A stretch of DNA of 64,000 nucleotides from Kaistia adipata DSM 17808. Its GTDB lineage: Bacteria > Pseudomonadota > Alphaproteobacteria > Rhizobiales > Kaistiaceae. Shown here piece by piece: positions 8,186 through 16,931 of the stretch. The notes below the pieces were generated by a model. That model did no database searches, was not told the origin of the DNA, and was given only the letters and a program-made list of their open reading frames with translations. The stretch spans positions 1-64,000 of the forward strand of contig NZ_AUHO01000011.1 of assembly GCF_000423225.1 (NCBI RefSeq). The letters are read 5' to 3'. Within the stretch, counting starts at the first letter, position 1. Each line of letters begins with the position of its first letter. The translations under genes were made by a program, and so were the position numbers.

Positions 8186-9187
8186 TCAGATCCGGCGCGC
8201 CAGCTTGCAGAGCTGCACGAGGTCGGTGTCGAACGACATCGGATCGCGCAGGATTGTCGGGCACTTGCGCGCCAGGGCCCGACGCTCGCCACCGCTCAGG
8301 CTGCTGTCGGAAACCGAGGTCGGCCCATCCGGATTGCCAGGGCCGCCCGGATTGCCAGGACCGCCGGGATTGGTGGCGACGCGGCTGCTGCACGATCCGC
8401 CGACGCTCAGGCAGAGATTGAGCAGGCTGGCCTGGTTGAGCAGCTGCAGCCTCGTATCGATCAGGCCGAGCAGCTTGCTGCGATCGCCCGTGCCGCAGCC
8501 CGAACCGCCGCCGGCATTGACGCAGACCTTGGCCAGCTCCTTGTTGGAGAGCACCGCGGCCTTGGCGTTGATCCCGCCGATCAGGTTCGACGTGACCCTG
8601 GCGTCGGCGACACCGTTCTTGCCGAGCACCTTGGCGGTTACCTTGGTGCCGCCCTTGCCGCCGCAATCCGCGCCGACATTGACGCAGACATTGGCGAGTT
8701 GGTCCTTCGGCAGGAGCTTCAGCCGCGCATCGACCAGCTTGATCACGTCCTCGCGTTGCCCGCCGCAGCTCGCCGCGCCGCCGACTCCGAGACAGAGCCG
8801 GACCAGCTCGCGCTTCGACAACACGTCGAGCCGCGCGTCGATGCCGGACAGTAGCGTCGATTTCGGCGTGCTCTGCAGCGCGTTTCCGCTCGGCGCCGTG
8901 CCGTCGCCCGCTCCGGTCAGGCCGCCGGTCACGCTGCCGACCGTGCCGCCAACGGAATTGCCGAGGCTGCTGACGGTCCCGCCGAGCGCGCCGCCCGTCT
9001 TGCTGACCGTGTTGCCGAGGCCGCCGCCGACAGTATTGCCGACAGCACCGGTCACCCCGGTCACCGTATTGCCCACGGCCCCGGTCACGCCGCTGACTAC
9101 GCCGCCCAGCTCTCCGGCATGGGCGGGAACCAACATCGTTCCGACCAGAAAGACCAAAGATATAGAGGTCCGCCGAAATCCTATCAT
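8186..9187 (-). CDS. Secreted repeat protein with four Cys-containing units
   Basis: I do not recognise a named family. The 333-residue protein starts with a Sec signal peptide ending near VPAHAG; the ATG at 9187 has GGAGGG four bases upstream and is preferred to the ATG at 9197-9199. The mature N-terminus (about 25-95) is a glycine/valine repeat built on VTGAVGNTV. Four imperfect copies of a unit of about 26 residues follow (about 115-141, 151-176, 205-232, 242-266). Each resembles DARLxxLxxxxLxxxCxxVG and most end in a second Cys. A GNPGGP linker (18-base DNA units from 8331) precedes a C-terminal segment with two more Cys. The paired cysteines suggest disulfide-linked periplasmic or surface modules. 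Function is unknown. Confidence 0.8.
   Translation of the reverse strand: MIGFRRTSISLVFLVGTMLVPAHAGELGGVVSGVTGAVGNTVTGVTGAVGNTVGGGLGNTVSKTGGALGGTVSSLGNSVGGTVGSVTGGLTGAGDGTAPSGNALQSTPKSTLLSGIDARLDVLSKRELVRLCLGVGGAASCGGQREDVIKLVDARLKLLPKDQLANVCVNVGADCGGKGGTKVTAKVLGKNGVADARVTSNLIGGINAKAAVLSNKELAKVCVNAGGGSGCGTGDRSKLLGLIDTRLQLLNQASLLNLCLSVGGSCSSRVATNPGGPGNPGGPGNPDGPTSVSDSSLSGGERRALARKCPTILRDPMSFDTDLVQLCKLARRI
8331..8372 (-). repeat. 18-base tandem repeat inside the secreted-protein gene
   Basis: Two full units beginning GGATTGCCAG (8331-8348, 8349-8366) and the start of a third encode the GNPGGP linker. Such in-frame repeats can change copy number between strains. Confidence 0.7.
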
Positions 9188-9902
9188 GAAGCCCTCCATC
9201 CAATAGAATTCAGATCCGATACCCCCCAGGCGCAGAATGCTTCAGCGTGAAGAGAGTTCCACGCCCCTGCTCTGAGAAAATCTCCAGGAACCTCGGATTA
9301 GGATCTTGTCGGACGCCGTTTCCGTCAGATTGGCGGAGCTTATATTTCGACATTCAGATCAACCAGATCTCACGGCCTCGTGAAATCCCGTGAAGCCTCC
9401 CCGCCGGCGGGATGATGAGTGCAGACCGGTCGCCAATCTCGATCGCCGCCTGGGGACAGGATCACGACGGCAGGACCAGGTCTCGGCTCCGACTGGACTT
9501 CCCTCCAGCGGCGTCACCACACAAATGACGTCTATCGAAAGCCAACAGAACTTCTTCTATGGACACCCCTTTCCAAGTTTAATTCACAAAACTATTGTGG
9601 GTATCAATTATGAATTGCCGGCTCATTACATTTTAGACCGAGACATTTGAGCAACCCACGAAGTACATAAAACTGTAATACTGGAATTCGACCTGATTCC
9701 AGATTGCAGTTCATCCTGCCATGGCTAGGTTGCGCCTGCCGGTCGCGAGGGGTCGCGGCCGGTGTCGTCGACGGACACGGGGTGGTTCCGGACGACCATC
9801 AGGAATGGGGGCAGCGGACGCATCGCCTGGCCGGCCGGATCTGCGGATCGCGCCGCGCGCCAACGAAGCCGCTCGCCAAGCTCCCGAATTGGAAGGTCAG
9901 AA
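9188..9902. promoter_or_regulatory. Long intergenic region and leader of the porin gene
   Basis: No convincing gene is present in these 715 bases. Positions 9540-9710 are conspicuously AT-rich compared with the rest of the window and probably hold the porin promoter. An imperfect inverted repeat with arms 9672-9687 and 9696-9710 (core CTGGAAT...ATTCCAG) lies in it. About 200 GC-rich bases then precede the porin start, which suggests a structured 5' untranslated leader. Confidence 0.5.
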
Positions 9903-11129
9903 ATGACGTTTAAATCTCTGTTTCTCGGCTCTGCGGCCGCGATGATCCTCGTCGGATCGGCCCAGGCTGCCGACCTCACCGTCGCCGAGCCGGTCGACTA
10001 CGTGAAGGTCTGCGACGCCTTCGGCAAGGGCTTCTTCTACTCGCCCGGCACCGACACCTGCATCAAGGTCGGCGGCTATGTGAAGTTCATCACCTCGTTC
10101 GGCGACAGTGACTTCGACGCCTTCAACAAGCACTACCCGGAGAGCAACTGGGGCAACTTCGTCTCCGAAGCCTCGATCCAGCTGACCGGCGCGTCGATCA
10201 CCGAATACGGCAACCTGACCGGCTTCCTCGACTTCCGCGCCAAGACCGGCAACTCGCCCGGCACCGGCCAGACGGCCACCGACTACATCAACGAGTCGAC
10301 CAAGTCGGCCTATGTCGACTCGGCCTATCTGCAGTTCGGCCCGCTCAAGGCCGGCTACTTCGACTCGCTGTTCGACTTCGGCCAGGGCTTCAACGACAAG
10401 GGCATGTTCGCGTCGGACACCAAGACCGACCACATCGAACTGTCCTACGCCGTGAACGGCTTCGGTCTTGCCATCTCGCTCGAGGATCCGCGCGATCGCG
10501 ACGCAGTCGGCGACCGTCATGGTTTCGGCGGCAACAGCAACATGCCGGACATCGTCGGTGCGGTGACCTACGAAGCCGGTATCTTCAAGACCAAGATCGC
10601 CGGCGCCTATTTCAAGCACGCGATCGACATCGACCCGATCAACACCCGCTGGGATCCGAAGGACGGCTACGCTGTCGGCGGCATCGTCGAATTCGCGCTC
10701 GACAGCCTGTCGAAGGGTGACAAGCTGCAGCTCTCGGCGAGCTACGCCCAGAACGGCAACTCCTTCACCGGCATCACCGGCGGCACCTCGGTCGCCGGCT
10801 ACACCACCGGCACGGCCGCCGGCGGCAAGGGCCTCGACACCATTCCGGGCGACAGCTGGAGCGCGTTCGCGTCCTACAAGCACGTCTGGACCGATCGCGT
10901 CTGGTCGTCGCTCAGCGCCGGCTACGCCCATTTCGAGGGCACGGCCGACTACAGCAATTGGGCCGACCGCGAGTTCGACGCCATGCGCGTCGGCGCCACC
11001 GTCAGCTTCAAGCCGGTCTCCGGCCTCGAGCTGCTGGCCGACGCCGCCTACAACAAGGTCGACTCCGACACCTCCGCGATCGACGGCGACGCCTGGGCGA
11101 CCACGTTCTGGCTGAAGCGCTCCTGGTAA
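9903..11129 (+). CDS. Outer-membrane porin, Omp2b-like (Porin_2 family)
   Basis: This 408-residue protein has a Sec signal peptide (residues 1-22, ending SAQAAD) and then the alphaproteobacterial Porin_2 N-terminal block, EPVDYVKVCDAFGKGFFYS and DTCIKVGGYVKF, with two conserved cysteines. The rest alternates polar and aromatic residues as in a 16-strand barrel, and the protein ends with Trp (KRSW), as outer-membrane barrels prefer an aromatic C-terminus. The ATG at 9903 is chosen because it gives the signal peptide; an upstream frame is GC-rich noise. It acts as a general diffusion pore for small hydrophilic solutes. Confidence 0.95.
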   Translation: MTFKSLFLGSAAAMILVGSAQAADLTVAEPVDYVKVCDAFGKGFFYSPGTDTCIKVGGYVKFITSFGDSDFDAFNKHYPESNWGNFVSEASIQLTGASITEYGNLTGFLDFRAKTGNSPGTGQTATDYINESTKSAYVDSAYLQFGPLKAGYFDSLFDFGQGFNDKGMFASDTKTDHIELSYAVNGFGLAISLEDPRDRDAVGDRHGFGGNSNMPDIVGAVTYEAGIFKTKIAGAYFKHAIDIDPINTRWDPKDGYAVGGIVEFALDSLSKGDKLQLSASYAQNGNSFTGITGGTSVAGYTTGTAAGGKGLDTIPGDSWSAFASYKHVWTDRVWSSLSAGYAHFEGTADYSNWADREFDAMRVGATVSFKPVSGLELLADAAYNKVDSDTSAIDGDAWATTFWLKRSW

Positions 11130-11155
11130 TCGGATAGGGCACCTCGCCCGATCCC

Positions 11156-11179
11156 GCCCGGCGGAGCGATCCGCCGGGC
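11156..11179. terminator. Hairpin between convergent porin and small gene
   Basis: A 10-base perfect stem (GCCCGGCGGA with TCCGCCGGGC) and a GCGA loop lie between the ends of two converging genes. There is no T run on either side, so termination is a reasonable but not certain reading. Confidence 0.5.
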
Positions 11180-11181
11180 CC

Positions 11182-11490
11182 TCAGCTCGGCATCAGCGCG
11201 AACAGGATCGCCGCCCGCTCCCTGTCGAGATCACCCTCCCCCGCCGGCTGGCCGGCGCGGCCATACCAGTAACGGGCATTCCAGTCGTCGCCCTCGATGC
11301 GATGGATATGGGCGTGCACCCAGGCGCCGGCCCGGCTCGCATCGTCTTGGACGAGCGCATGCGCCGCCTCCCAGTCGCCCTTCTCCAGATGCCACAGCGC
11401 CGCGAGCGGCGCCGCCAGCCCTTCCGGCGGCCGTGTCCCCACGAGCGACGCTCGAAATCCCGCGATGTCGGTGGCGTCTTTCCCCGTCAT
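11182..11490 (-). CDS. Small conserved hypothetical protein
   Basis: I do not recognise a characterised function. The 102-residue cytosolic protein is mostly helical and contains HLEKGDWEAAHALVQ and NARYWYGRAG, a helix-turn-helix pattern like a single tetratricopeptide-type repeat pair. The start at 11490 is chosen because a strong purine-rich site (GGGAGGGGAGG) precedes it and a longer upstream frame has no such support. It is convergent with the porin and diverges from the YjhX-type gene. Confidence 0.75.
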   Translation of the reverse strand: MTGKDATDIAGFRASLVGTRPPEGLAAPLAALWHLEKGDWEAAHALVQDDASRAGAWVHAHIHRIEGDDWNARYWYGRAGQPAGEGDLDRERAAILFALMPS

Positions 11491-11741
11491 GATCCTCCCC
11501 TCCCTGCGTGGCACGGCGGCAACGCCGACCGCCCGTTCGACGGCGCAGATGGCGACCGGCCTTGCCGCCGCGGCATGATACATCTATGAACGCTGCCGTT
11601 CCGTAGGAGTTTGGATGTTCCGCTCGCTTGAGTCCCGGTGATTCCCTGCCCCCGTTAGGCAGGGCTTGAAGTCCGCGCGCGTCGTCGCTGCGCGGCCCGC
11701 TTTGTTGCGGCTTCAATCACCGACATCCGGACCAACGATCG

Positions 11742-11999
11742 ATGAACGTCTCGAAACTCGAGCAGCGCATCCTGCATGCGCTCGCCCAGGGCGCGACCAT
11801 CCGCCATCACAAGAATGAAGAAGGCCGCCTCGTCGCGGTCGACTGCTCCACCCGCGAGGGCTGGATCCTGAGCGACTGCACGCTGGATCTGTTCCTGCGC
11901 CTGAAGCGCCGGCGCCTGATCGCCTCGAAGGGCGGCGCGCCCTACCACATCACGCGAGCGGGGCTGGACGCCGTGCGCGCGCAGCTGAACAACCGCTGA
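11742..11999 (+). CDS. YjhX/TopAI-family toxin homologue
   Basis: This 85-residue protein matches the YjhX (UPF0386) family along its full length: MNVSKLEQRILHALAQG at the start, then GWILSDCTLDLFLRLKRR, and GLDAVRAQLNNR at the end. E. coli YjhX (TopAI) is a toxin that inhibits topoisomerase I and is neutralised by the acetyltransferase-like YjhQ. No YjhQ-like gene lies next to it here, so it is either solitary or has lost toxicity. It converges with the chorismate mutase gene across a strong terminator. Confidence 0.88.
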   Translation: MNVSKLEQRILHALAQGATIRHHKNEEGRLVAVDCSTREGWILSDCTLDLFLRLKRRRLIASKGGAPYHITRAGLDAVRAQLNNR

Positions 12000-12005
12000 A
12001 ACGAA

Positions 12006-12037
12006 AAAGGCCGGCGGACTTCCGTCCGCCGGCCTTT
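12006..12037. terminator. Bidirectional terminator
   Basis: A 14-base perfect stem (AAAGGCCGGCGGAC with GTCCGCCGGCCTTT) and a TTCC loop lie between the converging yjhX-like and chorismate mutase genes. It is flanked by A's on the left and T's on the right, so it can terminate both transcripts. Confidence 0.85.
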
Positions 12038-12053
12038 GAGCCTTGCCCGGCAA

Positions 12054-12359
12054 CTATTGCCCGAGCCGCGCGGCGATCGTCCGCCGCTCATAGTCGATGT
12101 TCCACTCGATCAGCTTGCGCCAGAGATCGCGCGCGAGTTCCTCGTCGAGCCCGGCGGTCACAGCGGCGACGGCGACCCGGTCGAGCACCTCGTCGACCCG
12201 TTCCGGCACCAGCGCCTCGTCCGGCGAGGACTTGATCTCCGCCATCCGGCGCACATAGCCGAACCGCTCCGCCAGAAGCGCCACCAGCTCGCCGTCGAGC
12301 CTGTCGATCTCGGTGCGGATATGGGCCTTGGTGGTGCAGTCGGCCGGCGTACGCGTCAT
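12054..12359 (-). CDS. Chorismate mutase, AroQ/PchB type
   Basis: This 101-residue all-helical protein fits the AroQ class, which converts chorismate to prephenate for Phe and Tyr synthesis. The family pattern is visible: IRTEIDRLDGELVALLAERF, then RMAEIKSS and a C-terminal helix with RKLIEWNIDYE. The short stand-alone form is also close to PchB isochorismate-pyruvate lyase, so either activity is possible. It begins seven bases after the gatA stop and is therefore probably cotranscribed with gatC and gatA. Confidence 0.88.
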   Translation of the reverse strand: MTRTPADCTTKAHIRTEIDRLDGELVALLAERFGYVRRMAEIKSSPDEALVPERVDEVLDRVAVAAVTAGLDEELARDLWRKLIEWNIDYERRTIAARLGQ

Positions 12360-12366
12360 GACGGCG

Positions 12367-13848
12367 TCACCACCACTTGGCCGGCGAGAAGCGGCCGGCG
12401 GCGTCTTCGACGACCTGGCCGAGGCGGAACAGGGTCTCTTCCTCGAACGGCCGGCCGATCAGCTGCAGGCCGAGCGGCAGCTTCGCCTTGTCGAGTCCGG
12501 CCGGCACGGCGAGGCCCGGCAGGCCGGCCATGTTCACCGTCACGGTGAAGATGTCGTTCAGGTACATCTCGACCGGCGAGGCCGTCGCCATTTCGGCGAG
12601 ACCGAAGGCGGCGGACGGCGTCGCCGGCGTCAGCACGGCATCGACGCCGGCCGCGAAGGCGAGGTCGAAATCGCGCTTGATCAGCGTGCGGATCTTCTGC
12701 GCGCGGACGTAATAGGCATCGTAATAGCCGGCCGACAGCACATAGGTGCCGATCAGGATGCGGCGCTTCACCTCTCGGCCGAAACCGGCCGAGCGCGTAT
12801 TCTCGTAGAGCGAGGCGATATCCTCGCCCGGCACGCGCAGGCCGTAGCGGACGCCGTCATAGCGCGCCAGGTTGGACGAAGCCTCGGCCGGCGCCACGAT
12901 GTAATAGGCCGGCAGCGCGTATTTCGTGTGCGGCAGCGAGATATCGACGATCTCGGCGCCGGCATCCTTGAGCCAGGCGATGCCCTGCTGCCAGAGCGCC
13001 TCGATCTCTTCCGACATGCCGTCGAGGCGGTATTCGCGCGGGATTCCGATGCGCAGGCCCTTCACCGACTGGCCGACCGCGCCCTCGTAATTGCCAACCG
13101 GGAGGTCGACCGAGGTCGTGTCCTTGTCGTCGACGGAGGCCATCGACTTCAGCAGGATGGCGGCATCGCGCACGGTGCGGGCGATCGGGCCGGCCTGGTC
13201 GAGCGACGAGGCGAAGGCGACGGTGCCCCAGCGCGAGCAGCGGCCATAGGTCGGCTTGATGCCGACGGTGCCGGTGAAGGCGGCCGGCTGGCGGATCGAG
13301 CCGCCCGTGTCGGTTGCGGTCGCGCCGGCGCAAAGGCGCGCGGCCACCGCGGCGGCCGAACCGCCCGACGAGCCGCCCGGCACCAGCTGGGCGTTCGAGC
13401 CCTCGCGGCGCCAGGGATTGACCACCGGACCGTAATAGGACGTCTCGTTCGACGAGCCCATGGCGAACTCGTCCATGTTGAGCTTGCCAAGCATGACCGC
13501 GCCATCGTTCCAGAGATTGGCGGTCACCGTCGATTCATAGCGCGGCTTGAAATTGTCGAGGATGTGCGACGCGGCCTGGGTATGCACGCCCTCGGTCGCG
13601 AACAGGTCCTTGATGCCGAGCGGCACGCCCTCGAGCGCGCGGCCCTCGCCCTTCGCCAGCCGCTCGTCCGAGGCGGCCGCCATGGCGAGCGCCTGGTCCG
13701 GCGTCTCGTGCACATAGGCGTTGAGCGAACGCGCCGCTTCCATCGCGGAGAGGTACGCCTGGGTCAGTTCCGTCGCGGAAAAGGCCTTGGCCGACAATCC
13801 GTCGCGGATCTCGGCAATGGTCAGGCTGGTCAGGTCTGTCGAAGACAT
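12367..13848 (-). CDS. gatA: Aspartyl/glutamyl-tRNA amidotransferase subunit A
   Basis: This 493-residue amidase-signature enzyme is the glutaminase subunit of GatCAB, which converts Glu-tRNA(Gln) or Asp-tRNA(Asn) to the amidated forms. The catalytic Ser-cisSer-Lys set is visible: the Lys in PLGIKDLF, the cis-Ser in [11 protein letters not shown] and the Ser nucleophile segment [12 protein letters not shown]. Start: the ATG at 13848 gives the usual family length; another ATG two codons upstream (13854) is possible. gatC lies just upstream on the same strand; gatB is not adjacent in this window. Confidence 0.96.
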   Translation of the reverse strand: MSSTDLTSLTIAEIRDGLSAKAFSATELTQAYLSAMEAARSLNAYVHETPDQALAMAAASDERLAKGEGRALEGVPLGIKDLFATEGVHTQAASHILDNFKPRYESTVTANLWNDGAVMLGKLNMDEFAMGSSNETSYYGPVVNPWRREGSNAQLVPGGSSGGSAAAVAARLCAGATATDTGGSIRQPAAFTGTVGIKPTYGRCSRWGTVAFASSLDQAGPIARTVRDAAILLKSMASVDDKDTTSVDLPVGNYEGAVGQSVKGLRIGIPREYRLDGMSEEIEALWQQGIAWLKDAGAEIVDISLPHTKYALPAYYIVAPAEASSNLARYDGVRYGLRVPGEDIASLYENTRSAGFGREVKRRILIGTYVLSAGYYDAYYVRAQKIRTLIKRDFDLAFAAGVDAVLTPATPSAAFGLAEMATASPVEMYLNDIFTVTVNMAGLPGLAVPAGLDKAKLPLGLQLIGRPFEEETLFRLGQVVEDAAGRFSPAKWW

Positions 13849-13942
13849 CGGCATCTCGAAGGTCAGGAGGCGGAGGCGGTGACCGGCGTCACCTCGAGGA
13901 CGCGCGCGCCCTCTTCGGAAAGTCTGCGGCTTGCGCCAGAGG

Positions 13943-14230
13943 TCACTCGACGACCTTGGGCACGACGAAGAAATCGTCGTCGGAAACCGGCGCATTGGCG
14001 ACGACGCGATCGGCGTAGTAGCCGTCTGTCACGACGTCGGCGCGCTTCTTCATCGTCTGCGCGACGACGGAGGTCAGTGGCTCGACGCCGTCGACGTCGA
14101 CCTCATTCAGCTGCTCGACGAAGCCGAGGATGGCATTGATCTCGCCCTGGAAGGAGGCAGCCTCCTCCTCGGTGACAGCGATCCGGGCGAGATGAGCGAC
14201 CCGCTTGACGGTGGCGATGTCGACGGACAT
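13943..14230 (-). CDS. gatC: Aspartyl/glutamyl-tRNA amidotransferase subunit C
   Basis: This 95-residue protein wraps around GatA and GatB and stabilises the complex. [19 protein letters not shown] at the start and FFVVPKVVE at the C-terminus are diagnostic. The ATG at 14230 matches the family N-terminus. The gene precedes gatA by 94 bases and is divergent from dinB, so the promoter of the gatC-gatA-chorismate mutase run lies in 14231-14433. Confidence 0.95.
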   Translation of the reverse strand: MSVDIATVKRVAHLARIAVTEEEAASFQGEINAILGFVEQLNEVDVDGVEPLTSVVAQTMKKRADVVTDGYYADRVVANAPVSDDDFFVVPKVVE

Positions 14231-14433
14231 GGCGAGAACCCTTTGGCAAGAACCGGTTGGACACGCCGGCACGCGGCGAAAACATCCGCCCGCTATATCA
14301 TCCGCCCTCGCCGCATCGCAACTGAACAGGCCACCGCCACGGACGATTGGAGCGACGCCGCGACGAATTGCGATGACCGGTCGCGGCCTGTAATTTGGGC
14401 CCCTCGCGGCATCGAGCCGCCATCCGGGCCGTC

Positions 14434-15711
14434 ATGTCGATCCCTGCCAACGCCATAGCCGGCTTCTGCCGCGACTGCCTGACGCTTGCTGCAGGCCCGC
14501 GCTGTCGCGCCTGCGGCAGCCCGCGCATCGTCTCGCATCCCGAGCTCGGCAGCCTATCCATCACACATGTCGACTGCGACGCCTTCTATGCGGCGATCGA
14601 GAAGCGCGACGATCCGAGCCTTGCCGACAAGCCGGTGATCATCGGTGGCGCCAAGCGCGGTGTCGTTTCCACCGCCTGCTACATCGCGCGCATCAGCGGC
14701 GTGCGCTCGGCCATGCCAATGTTCAAGGCGCTGGAGCTCTGCCCCGACGCAACAGTGATTCGACCGAACATGGAGAAATACGTGGCGGTGGGCCACCAGA
14801 TCCGCGCCCTGATGCAGGAGCTGACGCCACTGGTCGAGCCGATCTCGATCGACGAGGCATTCCTCGATCTCTCCGGCACGGAGCGGCTGCACGGCGCCGC
14901 CCCGGCGCTGACGATCGCGCGCTTCGTGCGCCGCGTCGAACAGGAGATCGGCATCACCATCTCGGTCGGCCTCTCCTTCAACAAGTTCCTCGCCAAGGTC
15001 GCCTCCGACCTCGACAAGCCGCGCGGCTTCTCGGTGATCGGCCGCGCCGAGGCGCTCGCCTTCCTCGCCGACAAGCCGGTCGGCATGATCTGGGGCGTCG
15101 GCCGGGCGCTCGCGGCGCGCCTCGCCGAGGACGGCATCAAGTCGATCGGCCAGCTGCAGCGCATGGAGGAGAGCGACCTCGCCAGGCGCTACGGCGTCAT
15201 GGGGTTGCGCCTCGCCCGCCTCTCCCGCGCCGACGACCGCCGCGTCGTCGAGCCGCGCCAGGAGGCGAAGTCGATCGGCGCCGAGACGACCTTCGAGCAC
15301 GACCTCGCGGATTTTGGCAGCCTGCGGCCGATCCTGCGCCGCCTGTCGGAGAAGGTCTCCGCCCGGCTGAAGCGCGCCGATCTCGCCGCCTCCAACGTCA
15401 CGCTCAAGCTGAAATCGGCCGATTTCAAGCTTCGCACCCGCTCGCGCCAGCTCGCCGATCCGACACGGCTCGCCGACCGCATTTTTCGCACGGCGGAACA
15501 GCTTTTGACGCATGAGACGGACGGCACGACCTACCGGCTGATCGGCGTCTCCGTCTCGGACTTTTCCGATCCGCGCCTCGCCGATCCGGACGATCTTGTC
15601 GACCCCGCCGCCGCCAAGCGCGCGAAGGCGGAAGAGGCGATCGACAAGGTGCGCGGCAAGTTCGGCAAGGCCGCCGTCGAGCATGGCCTGACCTTCCGCA
15701 AGACGGATTAG
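14434..15711 (+). CDS. dinB: DNA polymerase IV with N-terminal zinc ribbon
   Basis: This 425-residue Y-family polymerase performs translesion synthesis. It has the palm motifs [14 protein letters not shown] (about 43-56) and SIDEAFLDL, and a little-finger domain at the C-terminus. It is preceded by about 40 residues with four cysteines (C12, C15, C24, C27; CRDC and CRAC), a probable zinc ribbon seen in several rhizobial DinB proteins and absent from E. coli DinB. The ATG at 14434 keeps this ribbon; an upstream extension lacks support. It is divergent from gatC. Confidence 0.94.
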   Translation: MSIPANAIAGFCRDCLTLAAGPRCRACGSPRIVSHPELGSLSITHVDCDAFYAAIEKRDDPSLADKPVIIGGAKRGVVSTACYIARISGVRSAMPMFKALELCPDATVIRPNMEKYVAVGHQIRALMQELTPLVEPISIDEAFLDLSGTERLHGAAPALTIARFVRRVEQEIGITISVGLSFNKFLAKVASDLDKPRGFSVIGRAEALAFLADKPVGMIWGVGRALAARLAEDGIKSIGQLQRMEESDLARRYGVMGLRLARLSRADDRRVVEPRQEAKSIGAETTFEHDLADFGSLRPILRRLSEKVSARLKRADLAASNVTLKLKSADFKLRTRSRQLADPTRLADRIFRTAEQLLTHETDGTTYRLIGVSVSDFSDPRLADPDDLVDPAAAKRAKAEEAIDKVRGKFGKAAVEHGLTFRKTD

Positions 15712-15882
15712 CGCGCTTTCGAGCGAAGTGGATGCCGGCTTGCGTGAAGAAGGCGCGACTGAACCAAGAGCTAGAGCCGAACCGTTTGCCGGTTTCGACG
15801 TTACGACACTAGGATTGCCGCGCCGGGTTCGGGATCGCCCCGGCCCGGCATCGAGATCCCCCCGCAGGACGGGAGCCAGCGC

Positions 15883-16344
15883 ATGAGCCGGAAGACCGCC
15901 CCCGCATCGACGGGCGCCGCCGAGACATCTGCGTCAGGCGACAAGCCGAGGCTGCTTTCCGGCGGCAATCCGCAGATCCCGAAGGGCTATGGCGAGGCGC
16001 CGGTCGCCGCCTATATCGCGGCCATGCCGGGCTGGAAGCGCGCGATCGGCGAAGAGCTCGACGCGATCGTCACCCGCGCCGTGCCCGGCCTGCAAAAGGC
16101 GGTGAAGTGGAACTCCCCCTTCTACGGTCTCGAAAAGGACGTCTGGTTCCTGAGCTTTCACTGCATGACGAAATACGTGAAGGTCGCCTTCTTCCGCGGC
16201 GCCGCGCTCGATCCGCCGCCGCCCGGCGCGTCGAAGCAGGAACATGTCCGTTATCTCGACATTTACGAGGACAAGCCCCTCGACAAAGCTCAGTTCGAAG
16301 CCTGGGTGAAGCAGGCGAGCCGGCTGCCCGGCGAGAAGATGTGA
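15883..16344 (+). CDS. DUF1801 domain protein (first of two)
   Basis: This 153-residue cytosolic protein belongs to the DUF1801 (YdhG/YjbR-like) fold. The conserved patches KWNSPFYGL and KYVKVAFFRGA are visible. The first 40 residues are low-complexity and likely disordered. The family has no settled biochemical role. A second DUF1801 gene follows 27 bases downstream, so the two probably form a transcription unit derived from duplication. Confidence 0.85.
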   Translation: MSRKTAPASTGAAETSASGDKPRLLSGGNPQIPKGYGEAPVAAYIAAMPGWKRAIGEELDAIVTRAVPGLQKAVKWNSPFYGLEKDVWFLSFHCMTKYVKVAFFRGAALDPPPPGASKQEHVRYLDIYEDKPLDKAQFEAWVKQASRLPGEKM

Positions 16345-16371
16345 GTTCCCTCAACGCGACAGCGAGGCCCG

Positions 16372-16806
16372 ATGATGACGGCTGCCGAGGACGACACCAC
16401 CGAGCATGACCTGACCTCGCCCGCCCGCCAGATCGACACGATCCTCCGCGAGCTCGGCGATTGGCGCGGCCCGGCGCTTGCCCGCGTGCGCGCCTGGATC
16501 CGCGAGGCCGATCCTGACGTGATCGAGGAGATCAAGTGGCGCGGCGTGCCGGTCTGGTCGCATGACGGCATAATCTGCACCGGCGAGAGCTACAGGAACG
16601 CCGTCAAGCTGACCTTTGCGAGCGGCGCTTCGCTCGACGACCCGTCGGGCCTGTTCAATGCGAGCCTCACCGGCAACACCCGCCGCGCCATCGACATCCA
16701 TGAGGGCGAGACGCTCGACGAGGCAGCCTTCAAGGCGCTCGTCCGCGCCGCCGTCACCCACAATGCCGAGACCGTCGCCGCGCGGCAGAAGCGCAACCGG
16801 CGCTGA
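16372..16806 (+). CDS. DUF1801 domain protein (second of two)
   Basis: This 144-residue protein shares the DUF1801 fold with its upstream neighbour: [16 protein letters not shown] corresponds to the KWNSPFYG patch, and [16 protein letters not shown] to the KVAFF patch. The two differ over most of their length, so the duplication is old. Function is unknown. Confidence 0.85.
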   Translation: MMTAAEDDTTEHDLTSPARQIDTILRELGDWRGPALARVRAWIREADPDVIEEIKWRGVPVWSHDGIICTGESYRNAVKLTFASGASLDDPSGLFNASLTGNTRRAIDIHEGETLDEAAFKALVRAAVTHNAETVAARQKRNRR

Positions 16807-16931
16807 CGCCGCGCGCCGCCCGTTCGCGCCGCTGCGTCAGGCGGAAAAGCGCCAATTCGTCTTGCTCCCGACACCGCCGGCCTTCATGCTCGTCCTCCAC
16901 CGCATCGGTCTGGAATCGCAGAGAAGGCGTC

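Noticed and set aside
8331-8372. A CRISPR-like repeat array
   Set aside because: The units are contiguous 18-base coding repeats without spacers and encode a GNPGGP linker.
9390-9650. An 86-residue frame in the porin upstream region
   Set aside because: It crosses the sharp GC change, has no ribosome-binding site and resembles nothing; the region fits a promoter better.
12313-14139. A 608-residue open frame on the plus strand
   Set aside because: It is antisense to gatA and gatC, which carry all catalytic motifs. The frame is rich in Arg, Gly and His as expected for an antisense shadow.
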